Positions 1 to 8,233 of a stretch of DNA of 64,000 nucleotides are shown here, piece by piece. This DNA comes from Nocardia sp. NBC_01730 (GTDB lineage: Bacteria > Actinomycetota > Actinomycetes > Mycobacteriales > Mycobacteriaceae). The stretch is taken from the NCBI RefSeq assembly GCF_035920445.1, contig NZ_CP109162.1:186001-250000 (forward strand). The letters run 5' to 3'. The translations under genes and the position numbers were made by a program. Below the pieces are notes generated by a model. That model did not search any database, had not been told where the DNA came from, and saw only the letters and a list, made by a program, of their open reading frames with translations. Positions within the stretch are counted from its first letter, which is position 1. Every line of letters starts with the position of its first letter.

Positions 1-582
1 GGGCTGATACGGCTGCGCCACCGGATTGGTGGGTGGGTATATGGGTGGGGGAGCCGGGGCGGGTGGCGGAGTCGGAGGCGCTGGCTCGTCGTCGATGTTC
101 ACGCCGAACGCCGTCGCGATCCCGGCCAGGCCGTTGTCGTAGCCCTGGCCGACCGCGCGGACCTTCCAGCTGCCGCCGCGGCGGTAGATCTCCACGCACA
201 CCACGGCGGTCTCGGTGCCGAGTCCGGTCATCGGGAAGTCCAGCCGGCCCGCATCGGCCGCGATGGTCGCGCGCAGCGAGCCGACGCTCGCGAAGGTGGC
301 GGGCCCGCTGCCGTCCAGGCTGGCGGTGACGACCACCCGGTCGACGTCGGCGGGCACAGCGGAGGTCTGGATCTCCACCACGTCACCGGAGCCGCGACCG
401 TGCCGGTAGGTGACGCCGGGGGCCACCGGCTGGTTGAAGAACACGAAGTCGGTGTCGGACCGTACTCGCCCTTCGGGGCTCAGCAGTAGCGCCGAAACGT
501 CGACGGGGGCCGAACACGTAACGGTGACCGTCAGCCGATCACCGGGAGCGGGGCGGTTCTCACCGCGAGCGAGATCGGTCAC
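1..582 (-). CDS. TerD-family protein, 3' end beyond window
   Basis: The first 194 residues read as a TerD-type tellurium/stress-resistance protein, a cytoplasmic calcium-binding beta-sandwich family. The start VTDLARGEN matches the usual MT-LAKG-N opening of the family. Later segments LGTETAVVCVEIYRR and WKVRAVGQGYDNGLAGIATAFG are the conserved core ending in the GLA motif. After the core the protein runs into a Pro/Ala-rich tail (PAPPTPPPAPAPPP) that is cut by the window edge, so it may be a TerD domain joined to a further domain. I chose GTG at 582 because the family's N-terminal motif begins there, although the frame stays open upstream. The frame was read by hand on the minus strand. Confidence 0.85.
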   Translation of the reverse strand, partial: MTDLARGENRPAPGDRLTVTVTCSAPVDVSALLLSPEGRVRSDTDFVFFNQPVAPGVTYRHGRGSGDVVEIQTSAVPADVDRVVVTASLDGSGPATFASVGSLRATIAADAGRLDFPMTGLGTETAVVCVEIYRRGGSWKVRAVGQGYDNGLAGIATAFGVNIDDEPAPPTPPPAPAPPPIYPPTNPVAQPYQP

Positions 583-857
583 GGCGGGCCGTCCAGTGCG
601 CAGGCGCGCCGTCCGAATGACATGCGATTCACGGCCTCCAGTGTGTCGTGACTCCGGCGTGTTCGCTACCGAGCCGGGTCGAAGGCCGCCCACGCCCCAG
701 CTGGTGCTCGGGCCGTCGGACCCACGTGTCATCACCCGAACAGGTGTTTCAGGCCGACGTCGGCCCGGGACACGGAGGGTGAGAGTGCCTGAGCCGCACC
801 CGGCTCCGGCCGGATGACGCTGTGCATGGCGTCGCCGGCGCCCGCGGCGGGCGAGCG

Positions 858-1025
858 TCATGATCCGCCGCCGCGTCGCCGCAGCGTCCGGTAGTGGTCG
901 AGCGCGGCGCGGCGGCAGTCGAGGAAGGCATCGAATGCGCCGGTGAGGTCGGCGGGTTCGGCGTGGTCGATCGCCCGCAGCGCCAAGCCCGGCCCTGTGT
1001 ACGCCCACCTGGTCGCCGCGATCAT
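858..1025 (-). pseudogene. Short 55-aa ORF, probable gene tail
   Basis: A 55-codon minus-strand frame with good coding bias (ends ALDHYRTLRRRGGGS) is bounded upstream by a TAG immediately before its only ATG. The segment ADLTGAFDAFLDCRRAAL looks like the helical C-terminal end of a larger protein. I do not recognise the family. It is best read as a remnant and could also be a tiny real gene. The rest of 583-1147 shows no convincing coding sequence on either strand. Confidence 0.3.
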
Positions 1026-1147
1026 CTACGCGGCAGACGACCCGAGGTTTACCGCCGGAATGCCTGCGGTGCGGAAGCCGCGTGATGTCGACAGGGTGGA
1101 TTGCTCGCGCACCTCTGCAGGGCGGGACCGGGTCCGCGAATGTCGGC

Positions 1148-1181
1148 GGCGAGGGCCGGCCGTATCGGTCGGGCCCTCGCC
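1148..1181 (-). terminator. Hairpin terminator for the 1195-1587 gene
   Basis: GGCGAGGGCC (1148-1157) pairs perfectly with GGCCCTCGCC (1172-1181) around a 14-nt loop, 13 bp beyond the stop codon of the leftward gene. There is no U-run, which is usual for high-GC actinobacterial terminators. Confidence 0.6.
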
Positions 1182-1194
1182 GTGGAGGTGCTGT

Positions 1195-1587
1195 TCAGAG
1201 GAGTTCGGCGTACATGGTGCCGTCGAGGATGCCGAATTCGACCTGTCCGGGGAATAGTGGGACCGCGCCACTGGCGTGCTGGGCGTAATTGAGCGCGATG
1301 GTGTCGGTCGCCCAGCGGTGCAGTGGCCGGGGTAGACGCAGAACCCGGTGGTCGGTGCAGCGGACATAGGGGTAGGTGGTTTCGCCGGGCACGGCGAGGG
1401 GGTTGTGGATGTCGAGGGTGGCGATGTCCAGGACCAGTCCGGTCTGCTTCGCGGAGGCGACGGTCGGAGGCTGCAGTTCGATGTCGTCCATGACCGAAGA
1501 CGGTAGCCCGGAGGATGCCGGATGCGCGTTATTCCGAGCGAATGTCCGCAGTATTTGCTGCGGGACAGGCGTGACGGTGAGGTTCAT
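1195..1587 (-). CDS. Conserved-looking hypothetical protein, 130 aa
   Basis: A 130-residue protein beginning MNLTVTPVPQQILRTF. I do not recognise a family. It has no signal peptide or membrane span and reads as a compact soluble protein with several aromatic and proline-rich turns (YPYVRCTDHRVLRLPRPLHRW) and a C-terminal GQVEFGILDGTMYAELL. The frame is open far upstream, but that part is Arg-rich and has poor coding character, so I placed the start at ATG 1587; a GTG a few codons upstream (VRFDRSMN) is an alternative. It stands alone and is followed by a good hairpin. Confidence 0.6.
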   Translation of the reverse strand: MNLTVTPVPQQILRTFARNNAHPASSGLPSSVMDDIELQPPTVASAKQTGLVLDIATLDIHNPLAVPGETTYPYVRCTDHRVLRLPRPLHRWATDTIALNYAQHASGAVPLFPGQVEFGILDGTMYAELL

Positions 1588-1901
1588 CGAACGGTCGAAC
1601 CTCACCGCTACCACCAGCGATCGCGGTCGGCTTGGGCGTACCGGTCCCGCGCTGCATGTCCCGGGGCCACCGGGACAGAGACGAGCGTAGGCGACGCTGA
1701 TGATTCGCGGTGGCGTTTCCGCGAATCGGCGCGCACGCGCTTCGGATGCGAATCTGTTCCGACGAACAGGGAGTCTTGGGTCCTGCGCATGCCATCCGGA
1801 GGAGCACAGTCTACTATGCGTGCGGCGTGAAAAAGGCTGTGTGCGTTGAGTATCCGCCATGGTCCGCGCCATCGATTCGGATTCTCAGGAGGGTGGAAGA
1901 C

Positions 1902-2093
1902 GTGCTGTACGCAATCGTAGCGGCCATTGTCGTTACGTTGTTGGTCGGTTCGGCCGCGGCTATGGTGTGGGATCCGCGCCGCCGGGATGACAGTTTTGAC
2001 GAGTTCGAGCGGGATCTGGCCGAGAGTGACGCTATGGGACAGGATTTCGCCCGAGCTCGCCGCCACGAGTGGCCGCGTAAGGAAATGATCTGA
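1902..2093 (+). CDS. Small single-span membrane protein, 63 aa
   Basis: The protein starts directly with a hydrophobic span (LYAIVAAIVVTLLVGSAAA) followed by a basic WDPRRR anchor and a charged tail rich in Asp, Glu and Arg (FDEFERDLAESDAMGQDFAR). This predicts one N-terminal membrane helix with a cytoplasmic tail. GTG 1902 is the start because a perfect AGGAGG sits 8 bp upstream. The longer frame to the left has no ribosome site and poor composition. Function is unknown; such proteins can be adaptors for membrane complexes or cell-division machinery, but nothing nearby points to one. Confidence 0.65.
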   Translation: MLYAIVAAIVVTLLVGSAAAMVWDPRRRDDSFDEFERDLAESDAMGQDFARARRHEWPRKEMI

Positions 2094-2489
2094 ACGGTGG
2101 CGGCATCGGCGCCGCCATACGGCGCAAGGTAGTTCGGCGTCACGGATCGTGATGATCGGTGACGTCGAACATCTGCTCTGGGTGCGGACGACCGGAGTTG
2201 GTACCGCTCGACGGCGGTGAGTTCGCACGACGTCATCTCGCGGTGGACGTCCGCCCGCCCGGACGGCATGGTGCCCAGTCGTACTCGGCTGGGCACCGAC
2301 TCCGTCAGGGCCACTGTGGTCGTCGGCCGGAGCGTCACAAGTCTGGGCACCCAGGGCGGGCCCGCGCCCGGTCAGCTGTCGATGGTGCTGCCGGAGACTG
2401 GGCAAGGCATGCGAGCCGCCGGTGTTGGACGATTCTCTCGCGGCTGCCTGAACGGATAATCCACCGGTATCTGCGCTGATGTCCCACCT
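2094..2489. other. About 400 bp without a supported gene
   Basis: Several frames are open here but none has coding composition, a ribosome site or a recognisable motif. The stretch probably holds the 3' region of the small membrane gene and the downstream side of the leftward DUF6081-like gene. Confidence 0.5.
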
Positions 2490-2512
2490 GGGGTCTGGGC
2501 ATTCCGGACCCC
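2490..2512 (-). terminator. Hairpin terminator of the DUF6081-like gene
   Basis: GGGGTCTGG (2490-2498) pairs with CCGGACCCC (2504-2512), with one G-U pair and a 5-nt loop, 16 bp past the stop codon at 2529. Confidence 0.6.
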
Positions 2513-2528
2513 GGGTCAGCGGGTGTGC

Positions 2529-3233
2529 TCAGTCCGCGATGAATTTTCGCCAGAGACCATGCAGACCCTGTCCGCGCAGCGAGGTGCTTTGCCCGTCACG
2601 GATCGGATGCAGGGTGATGATGCCGAATCCGATCTGAACAGTCTCCGGCAGATTCGGTACATGTGCGGTGTAGACGGGGGTGGCGTCGACGGACCAGCTG
2701 ACGCTGCAGGCACCCCGGTCGATGGTGACCGCGTAATGGTGGAATTCGGCGGGTTTGATGTCGATGCCCGCCAGCGGAGCGTGCACGATATGCGTGAACG
2801 CTTGTTCTTCCGGTACGACACCGGGCACGAACAGCCGTTCGTGAATCGCGTAGGCGTGCTTGCTGGTCGCGATCAGGTCGAACACTTGGGCGCTGCCCAT
2901 ATCGAGGACATTGAAGGCGGCGAACCCGTCCCGGTAATCCTCGCCGGTGGAGCCGATGTTCTCGGCTGCCATCTCCACCGCGAAGGTCCGAGGTCCACCG
3001 TTGAGGTCGAATTCCTGGACCGACACCAGCAGATGCTTCGGGTTGTCGAGGATCTGGACGTCCGAATGCGACCGGGTGAAGGTGTCGATGCGGACCGACA
3101 CGGTGCCGTCTTCGATGTCGGTCCGGGCCGAGGGGTCGGCGTAGCTCCAGGTCTGGCCGTCCCCCAGGGGAACTTCCAGAAAGCGCCACCGGTCGTCTCG
3201 GAGGTCTGGTCCGTTCAGGTCGTCGTAGGTCAT
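2529..3233 (-). CDS. DUF6081-like protein, 234 aa
   Basis: The protein starts MTYDDLNGPDLRDDRW and continues with a WRFLEVPLGDGQTWSY block, then alternating beta-strand segments with conserved acidic and aromatic residues. This pattern matches the DUF6081 family of actinobacterial proteins as I remember it, which looks like a concanavalin/lectin-type beta sandwich. The enzymatic role is unknown. There is no signal peptide. ATG 3233 was chosen because the family motif begins there; the extra upstream residues are basic filler. Its start lies only 7 bp beyond the end of the leftward methyltransferase gene, so the two probably form one transcript. I am confident that it is a real gene and moderately confident of the family. 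Confidence 0.7.
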   Translation of the reverse strand: MTYDDLNGPDLRDDRWRFLEVPLGDGQTWSYADPSARTDIEDGTVSVRIDTFTRSHSDVQILDNPKHLLVSVQEFDLNGGPRTFAVEMAAENIGSTGEDYRDGFAAFNVLDMGSAQVFDLIATSKHAYAIHERLFVPGVVPEEQAFTHIVHAPLAGIDIKPAEFHHYAVTIDRGACSVSWSVDATPVYTAHVPNLPETVQIGFGIITLHPIRDGQSTSLRGQGLHGLWRKFIAD

Positions 3234-3240
3234 TGCCGCA

Positions 3241-4173
3241 TTACCTTTCCGCCGAACCGCCATTGGCGGAACCAGGTCGATAGTTCTTGCTTGCCGCCCT
3301 GCGATGCAGGGAGGTCACGACGGTGTCCAGGGATCCGGATTTGTAACCCAGTCCGCCCAACAGCAGCCGCTCCTCGGTCAGCCGCGGGCGTACCGACGGG
3401 CCCATCGGCCACCAGTCGTCGAGTTCGACCAGGCCGGGCTCGATCAACTCCAGATCGCCGAAGTACGAGGCGATCTCCTCGTGAGTCCGGTACCAGCCGG
3501 AGCCCAAACCCATTTCGGTGAAACGCCGTTGCAGCTCGATGGCCATGTCGTGGGCCTCGGAGCCGTCGTCGGGGTCGTAGAAGTGCGTGATCCCGACGTA
3601 CGAACCGGCGGGGAGTGCGTCGATGTACTGGCGCATGATCCCGGCGGGATCCAGCGCATCGTCGACGTGGTGCAGGATTCCGCACAGGATCAGCGCCAAC
3701 GGGCGGGTGAGGTCGAGATGCGGGGTGACCTCCGAGTGCGCGAGCAGCGTTTTCGGCTCGGTCAGATCGGCAGGCACGAAGTGGGTGAATTCGTTGCGTT
3801 CCAGCAACACACGACCGTGGATATTGCAGACCGGGTCGTTGTCGACGTACACCACGCGCGCTTCGGGGTTCTGCTGCTGGGCGATCTCATGCGTGTTGCC
3901 CACGGTGGGCAGACCCGCCCCGATGTCGAGGAATTGGTCGATGCCCGCGGTTCCGGCCAGATACCTGACCACGCGGTGCAGCCAGCGGCGGTTCATCCGT
4001 GCCACGTCGCTCTGATGTGGCGCGACCTCGGCGACCTTGTCGCGGACGTAGCGGTCGACCTCGTAATTGTCTTTGCCGCCCAGAGTGGCGTCGTATACGC
4101 GGGCTATGCTCGCCCGTGTCGTGTCCACGCCAACCGGCGCACGGACACCGGTCTGGGGAGTGGGATCGGACAT
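3241..4173 (-). CDS. SAV2177-type SAM methyltransferase, 310 aa
   Basis: This is a class I SAM-dependent methyltransferase of the actinobacterial SAV2177/DUF574 (Methyltransf_19) family. The family signature ARVYDATLGGKDNYEVDR opens the protein (residues about 24-42). It is followed by the SAM-binding strand FLDIGAGLPT (about 94-103), NTHEIAQ and the acidic strand VVYVDNDP. Substrates of this family are generally unknown. ATG 4173 has GAGAGG 7 bp upstream, which decides it over upstream in-frame starts. It is the first gene of a probable two-gene leftward unit with the DUF6081-like gene. A second family member lies at 9715-10536. Confidence 0.9.
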   Translation of the reverse strand: MSDPTPQTGVRAPVGVDTTRASIARVYDATLGGKDNYEVDRYVRDKVAEVAPHQSDVARMNRRWLHRVVRYLAGTAGIDQFLDIGAGLPTVGNTHEIAQQQNPEARVVYVDNDPVCNIHGRVLLERNEFTHFVPADLTEPKTLLAHSEVTPHLDLTRPLALILCGILHHVDDALDPAGIMRQYIDALPAGSYVGITHFYDPDDGSEAHDMAIELQRRFTEMGLGSGWYRTHEEIASYFGDLELIEPGLVELDDWWPMGPSVRPRLTEERLLLGGLGYKSGSLDTVVTSLHRRAASKNYRPGSANGGSAER

Positions 4174-4343
4174 GGAGACCTCTCTATGCATTGCCGCAGC
4201 CTGGCTCACCAGCCTAGAGTCCACCAATTATCACGGCAATAAACATCGGATGCGTTCAGCCAGTGATGATTTCGTCTCATCGAAGGGCGATCGTTTCGAC
4301 CACAACCGAGCGGTGGATACGGTAAGGTACCGCTGACGCTCGC

Positions 4344-4811
4344 TCATGACCCGTCCGATCGGTGCAGTACTCGTCCGGGCAGCAAGCCGCCCTGAACGTG
4401 CGTCACCCGCCACCGGTCGACACGGATGATCAACGCCTCGATGGGGGTGGACAGGAACGGTTCGATCTGCGGCTCCTTACGGAGCAATGTCTCGAAGGTC
4501 TCCTTCCGTTCGCTCGGATCCTCGCGCACTACAGCCGTTCCAAGGCCCTGTGCGAACGGGTAAAGGAATCCCGAGGGGACGACCTTGACTCCTATGTTCG
4601 GATTGGCGCGCAGGTTATCGAGCGTCTTGCCGCCGGATTCGAGTACAAGGGTGAGGCGGAACGGATCTCCGTCCAGCTCCGCGAAGAACGCGTTCGAGCA
4701 CCAGTTGACGCCGTCCTTGGAAGTCGCCAGGTCGATGCTGGTGAAGCTGAGGACATCGGCCAGCTTCGCCAGGACGTCCCGATCGGTGATCTGCGGATCG
4801 TTCGATGTCAT
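4344..4811 (-). CDS. FMN split-barrel (PNPOx-like) family protein, 155 aa
   Basis: The protein reads as a pyridoxamine 5'-phosphate oxidase-like split barrel that would bind FMN or F420 as a dimer. Visible elements are an N-terminal helix with ITDRDVLAKLADVL, strands WCSNAFFAELDGDPFRLTLVLESGGKT, the phosphate-binding region NLRANPNIGVKVVP, and a C-terminal IIRVDRWRVTHVQGG strand ending near a Trp-containing loop. The length is typical. It is divergent from the XRE-DUF5753 regulator 258 bp away, which could regulate it. The substrate is not predictable. Confidence 0.75.
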   Translation of the reverse strand: MTSNDPQITDRDVLAKLADVLSFTSIDLATSKDGVNWCSNAFFAELDGDPFRLTLVLESGGKTLDNLRANPNIGVKVVPSGFLYPFAQGLGTAVVREDPSERKETFETLLRKEPQIEPFLSTPIEALIIRVDRWRVTHVQGGLLPGRVLHRSDGS

Positions 4812-5069
4812 GCCGGGCTCCGTGGTCGTGGAACAGGTCAGCCACCGTCGTGGGCGACTTTACCGGGCGGCCCGGCCGTCAGGGATTGCCTTCAATTTAT
4901 TGCGTTGCCGCTCTGGTGCATCCATGCCACCGCACCGCGGAGTCGACCTGTGCTCGCGTCGTTGTCCGGCGTCGTTCGCGCCGAGTAGGATCGGCACCCG
5001 ACATCAGATGATCTGTAATGGTGGAGGCAGTGCGCCCCGCGGTCTACCCCCTATCGGCCGGAGGCATCT

Positions 5070-5975
5070 ATGACGAATGACGAAGACAGCAGCGGAGATG
5101 CGGAATCTCTTGCGGCAGAACGTGGTCCGACGGTACTGCGGATCGCGCTCGGCAGTCGGCTGCGTCAGCTGCGCGAAGGTTGCGGGATCAGCAGGGAGGC
5201 CGCGGGTGATTCCATCCGCGGGTCGCATGCCAAGATCAGTCGTCTGGAGTTGGGGCGGACCGGGTTCAAGGAGCGCGACCTGAGGGATCTGCTGACCCTC
5301 TACGGTGTTGTCGACCCCGCTGAACGCGAAACGTACCTCGAATCGGCCCGCAGAGCCAACGACCCGGGCTGGTGGCAGAATTACAGCGACCTGCTCCCCG
5401 TCTGGTTCGAAACCTACATCGGCCTCGAACAAGCCGCGACCACGATCCGCACCTACGAGGCGCAATTCGTTCCTGGTCTGCTGCAGACCGCCGACTACGC
5501 CCGTGCGGTGATCCAGCTCGGCAACACCGACGAAACGGAGCGGCGGGTCGCCATCCGTGTGCGTCGTCAGCATATTCTCTTCCGGGTCGTCGCCCCGACC
5601 CTGTGGGCGGTGATCGACGAGAACGCGCTACGAAGACCGGTCGGCGGGATGCGGGTGCTCCGGGAGCAGATCGAGCACCTGGTAGAGATGGCCGAGCGTC
5701 CCAACATCAGAATCCAGGTGCTGCCGTATTCGGCCGGAGGGCATTCCGCCGCGGGCGGGCCGTTCAGCATCCTGCGCTTTCCAGAGACCGAACTGCTCGA
5801 CATCGTCTACACCGAGCAACTCACCAGCTCGCTCTACCTGGACAAACGGCGCGACGTCGAGCTGTACATGTCGGTCATGAACCGGCTCAGCGTGGAAGCG
5901 TTGTCACCGCCGGGGAGCCTGCGATTCCTCAGGGACCTGCTTTCGGAGATGAGCCCGGGCGGGGGGATTGTTTGA
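5070..5975 (+). CDS. XRE-family regulator with DUF5753, 301 aa
   Basis: A typical actinobacterial XRE/DUF5753 regulator. Residues about 27-85 form the helix-turn-helix (LGSRLRQLREGCGIS, then SHAKISRLELGRTGFKERD). Residues about 100-290 form DUF5753, with the hallmark FVPGLLQTADYARAVI and the late beta-rich segment PFSILRFPETELLDIVYTEQL. Such genes are usually followed by a small DUF397 gene in Streptomyces and Nocardia; none is present here, only degraded dehydrogenase DNA. It faces the PNPOx-like gene. The role is DNA binding in response to an unknown signal. Confidence 0.9.
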   Translation: MTNDEDSSGDAESLAAERGPTVLRIALGSRLRQLREGCGISREAAGDSIRGSHAKISRLELGRTGFKERDLRDLLTLYGVVDPAERETYLESARRANDPGWWQNYSDLLPVWFETYIGLEQAATTIRTYEAQFVPGLLQTADYARAVIQLGNTDETERRVAIRVRRQHILFRVVAPTLWAVIDENALRRPVGGMRVLREQIEHLVEMAERPNIRIQVLPYSAGGHSAAGGPFSILRFPETELLDIVYTEQLTSSLYLDKRRDVELYMSVMNRLSVEALSPPGSLRFLRDLLSEMSPGGGIV

Positions 5976-6236
5976 GGTGTGGTCTGCCGCACGGCATCGC
6001 GCGGTGTCCTTCTCGGGGCGCGCCGAACAACCTCGATTCGGTGGTAGCGGTTCCCGCGGACGAGCGCATCTACTCATGGATGAGAGTTCGCCGACGCGAC
6101 GTGGTTGGACCGATGTGGCAGTATTTCTTTCGAGGTCGGGGTTTGAGGATAGACTCGGGCACTGGCTGGTTCGGCCACGGCGGCCCCAATGCGAGTTGGG
6201 GCCACCGGCGGGACTGAAGGGTGCGACCAGCGATTC

Positions 6237-6530
6237 TTACGGCGTGAGGACGATCCGGATCGGATTGCCTTCCTTGTTTTCCAGTGCGTGCACAGCCTTT
6301 CGGCGTCGGACAGCGGGACGACGGCACTCACGGATTCGGCGAAGTCGATGCGATGGTTTCGGCGCAGCTTCCCCAGCGCGTGCACGGTGCCGGCGACCTC
6401 GTGCCCGAGAGTGACGGATTCGTTCTCCAGATACATCGGGGCGAGCACCCCTTCGATGAGGTGGACATGCGAGGCCGAGTGGCCTACCGGCGCACACCGC
6501 TACACCTCCCAGTCGGCGACGGTACTACCG
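6237..6530 (-). pseudogene. Zinc-type alcohol dehydrogenase remnant
   Basis: Two minus-strand frames together spell the two ends of a medium-chain zinc dehydrogenase. One reads VGHSASHVHLIEGVLAP, then ENESVTLGHEVAGTVHALG, the N-terminal domain with the GHE zinc-ligand motif. It then jumps to SVSAVVPLSDAE, and the neighbouring frame supplies KAVHALENKEGNPIRIVLTP, the normal C-terminus. About 250 residues, including the Rossmann fold, are missing, and there is a frameshift at about 6310. The Cys of the usual CGVCHSD motif is also gone. It is clearly a dead gene, probably collapsed by internal deletion. Confidence 0.75.
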
Positions 6531-6644
6531 TGCCCACGGTCGCGCCTTCTCGGGATGCGGCGACTCCATGCCTGGGTGTCCGCGCTTCTGGTCCGGCTGC
6601 GTCACGGGCACCGAATACGTTGTCGGGCAGGGTGTATTGCGTGG

Positions 6645-7526
6645 TCAGCGTAACGCGTCCGCCGCCGCGGCGGCGATGGTGGCGGCGACGGCGCTGAGGG
6701 CGGCGGAGTGCACGCGCCACTGCTGCCAGTACAAGGGGACATCGATGACGACGCCGGGGTCGATCGGGACCAGCCGGCCGGCCGCAAGATCGTCCTTGGT
6801 TTGCAGGTCGGGCAGCATGCCCCAACCGAGCCCGAGGCGGACGGCCGTGGCGAATCCGGCGGACGACGGGACGTAGTGGCGCGGCGGATCGAGTGGCTTT
6901 CGGCTGCGGCGACGCAGGAGCCGATCCTGCAGGTCGTCTTTGCGGTCGAAGAGCACGACCGGGGCCACCGCATAGGCCCCCGCCGCGGCGCCGTCACCGA
7001 ACCAGGTCCTGGCGAACTCCGGACTGGCCACCGGCCGGTACCGCATCGCACCGAGTCGATCGACCTTGCAGCCCTGCACCGGTTGCGCGGTGGCCGTGAT
7101 CGCGGCCATCACGGTGCCGTCGCGCAGCAGCCCGGTGGTGTGCTCCTCGTCCTCGCGGTGGATCTCGAAACACACCCCGGACGGCGCACACCCCAGCGCG
7201 GACATCACCCAGGTCTCCAGCGAATCGGCGTTCACCGCGATCGGCACCCGGACCGGCCCCTCGGACAGCTCGTCGCCGAGTTCGCGCGCGGTGTCCCGGG
7301 CGAGCAACTCGATCTGTCTGGCCAGCCGGAGCACCGCGAGCCCGGATTCGGTGGCACGCACCGGTTTCGTGCGCCGCACGAGAATCCGTCCCGCCGCGTC
7401 TTCCAGCGTCTTGATCCGCTGACTGATCGCCGACGGCGTGACGTTCAGTCGGCGCGCCGCCGCGTCGAACGTCCCCTCGGTGATCGCGGCGTCGAGTGCG
7501 CGAAGCTGGTCGAGTTGGAGATCCAT
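6645..7526 (-). CDS. lysG: LysR-family regulator of LysE (ArgP/LysG type), 293 aa
   Basis: The N-terminal winged helix-turn-helix (MDLQLDQLRALDAAITEGTFDAAARRLNVTPSAISQRI, shown in part) matches ArgP/LysG, which starts with the same LDQLRAL pattern. The remainder is the LysR substrate-binding domain. It is divergent from lysE with 74 bp between the start codons, the classical lysG-lysE arrangement in which the regulator activates the exporter when lysine or arginine accumulates. An inverted repeat at 7533-7557 in the gap fits a LysR-type operator. Function follows from context and family; the exact amino-acid effector is not shown. Confidence 0.9.
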   Translation of the reverse strand: MDLQLDQLRALDAAITEGTFDAAARRLNVTPSAISQRIKTLEDAAGRILVRRTKPVRATESGLAVLRLARQIELLARDTARELGDELSEGPVRVPIAVNADSLETWVMSALGCAPSGVCFEIHREDEEHTTGLLRDGTVMAAITATAQPVQGCKVDRLGAMRYRPVASPEFARTWFGDGAAAGAYAVAPVVLFDRKDDLQDRLLRRRSRKPLDPPRHYVPSSAGFATAVRLGLGWGMLPDLQTKDDLAAGRLVPIDPGVVIDVPLYWQQWRVHSAALSAVAATIAAAAADALR

Positions 7527-7532
7527 ATCAAG

Positions 7533-7557
7533 AGATTCTAATGATAGATAAGAATCT
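7533..7557. promoter_or_regulatory. Inverted repeat in the lysG-lysE gap (probable LysG box)
   Basis: AGATTCT (7533-7539) and AGAATCT (7551-7557) are perfect inverted arms separated by 11 bp, in a local AT-rich patch directly upstream of both divergent genes. The T-N11-A-like geometry is typical of LysR regulators. Confidence 0.6.
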
Positions 7558-7600
7558 TTAGCTTGTCTGACTATGATGCCGGGATTTAGCGTCGACGGCC

Positions 7601-8224
7601 GTGAGCGTTTCTTCCGCGGCGATGGCGGCCATGTCCGGTTTGGGCTTCGGCCTCTCCTTGATCGTGGCGATCGGCGCGCAGAATGTCTTCGTGCTGCGCC
7701 AGGGGATCAGCGGCAGACATGTGGCGGCGGTGGTCACGGTGTGCACGGTGTCGGACATCGTGCTGATCGCGGCCGGGGTCGGCGGATTCGGCGTGATCGT
7801 CGAATCTGCCCCGGAGGTGCTGGCGGTGGCGCGCTACGCGGGTGCGGTGTTCCTGATCGGGTATGCGGTGCCGACCGCCCGGCGGGCATGGTCGCCTCAC
7901 GCACTGAGGGTCGAATCCGCCGAAGCCACCGCCGCCTTCGGCGCCACGGTGGCCACCTGCCTGGCGCTGACCTGGCTCAACCCGCACGTCTACCTGGACA
8001 CCGTGGTGCTGCTCGGCTCCTTCGCGAGCACCTACGCGAGCTCGGACCGCTGGTTCCTCGGCGCGGGGGCGATGCTGGCCAGCGTGCTCTGGTTCACCGC
8101 GCTGGGATTCGGCGCGCGCCTACTCGGACCGCTGTTTGCCCGCCCGCTGGCCTGGCGGGTGCTGGATTCGGTGATCGCGGTGGTGCTGCTCGGACTCGGC
8201 CTGGCGCTACTGTGCACCGGGTGA
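7601..8224 (+). CDS. lysE: LysE/ArgO-type amino acid exporter, 207 aa
   Basis: A membrane exporter of the LysE/RhtB superfamily that moves lysine or arginine out of the cell. The N-terminal GFGLSLIVAIGAQNVFVLRQG is the family signature (GxQN motif). Six hydrophobic segments are visible, and the conserved TWLNPHVYLDTV stands before the fourth or fifth span. GTG 7601 gives a length typical of ArgO/LysE. It is regulated by the divergent LysR gene. Its stop is 9 bp from the end of the convergent LLM oxidoreductase gene. Confidence 0.92.
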   Translation: MSVSSAAMAAMSGLGFGLSLIVAIGAQNVFVLRQGISGRHVAAVVTVCTVSDIVLIAAGVGGFGVIVESAPEVLAVARYAGAVFLIGYAVPTARRAWSPHALRVESAEATAAFGATVATCLALTWLNPHVYLDTVVLLGSFASTYASSDRWFLGAGAMLASVLWFTALGFGARLLGPLFARPLAWRVLDSVIAVVLLGLGLALLCTG

Positions 8225-8233
8225 GCAGCGAAT

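Noticed and set aside
4309..4334. Inverted repeat AGCGGT-N14-ACCGCT after the PNPOx-like gene
   Set aside because: Only 6-bp arms and a long loop; too weak to call a terminator.
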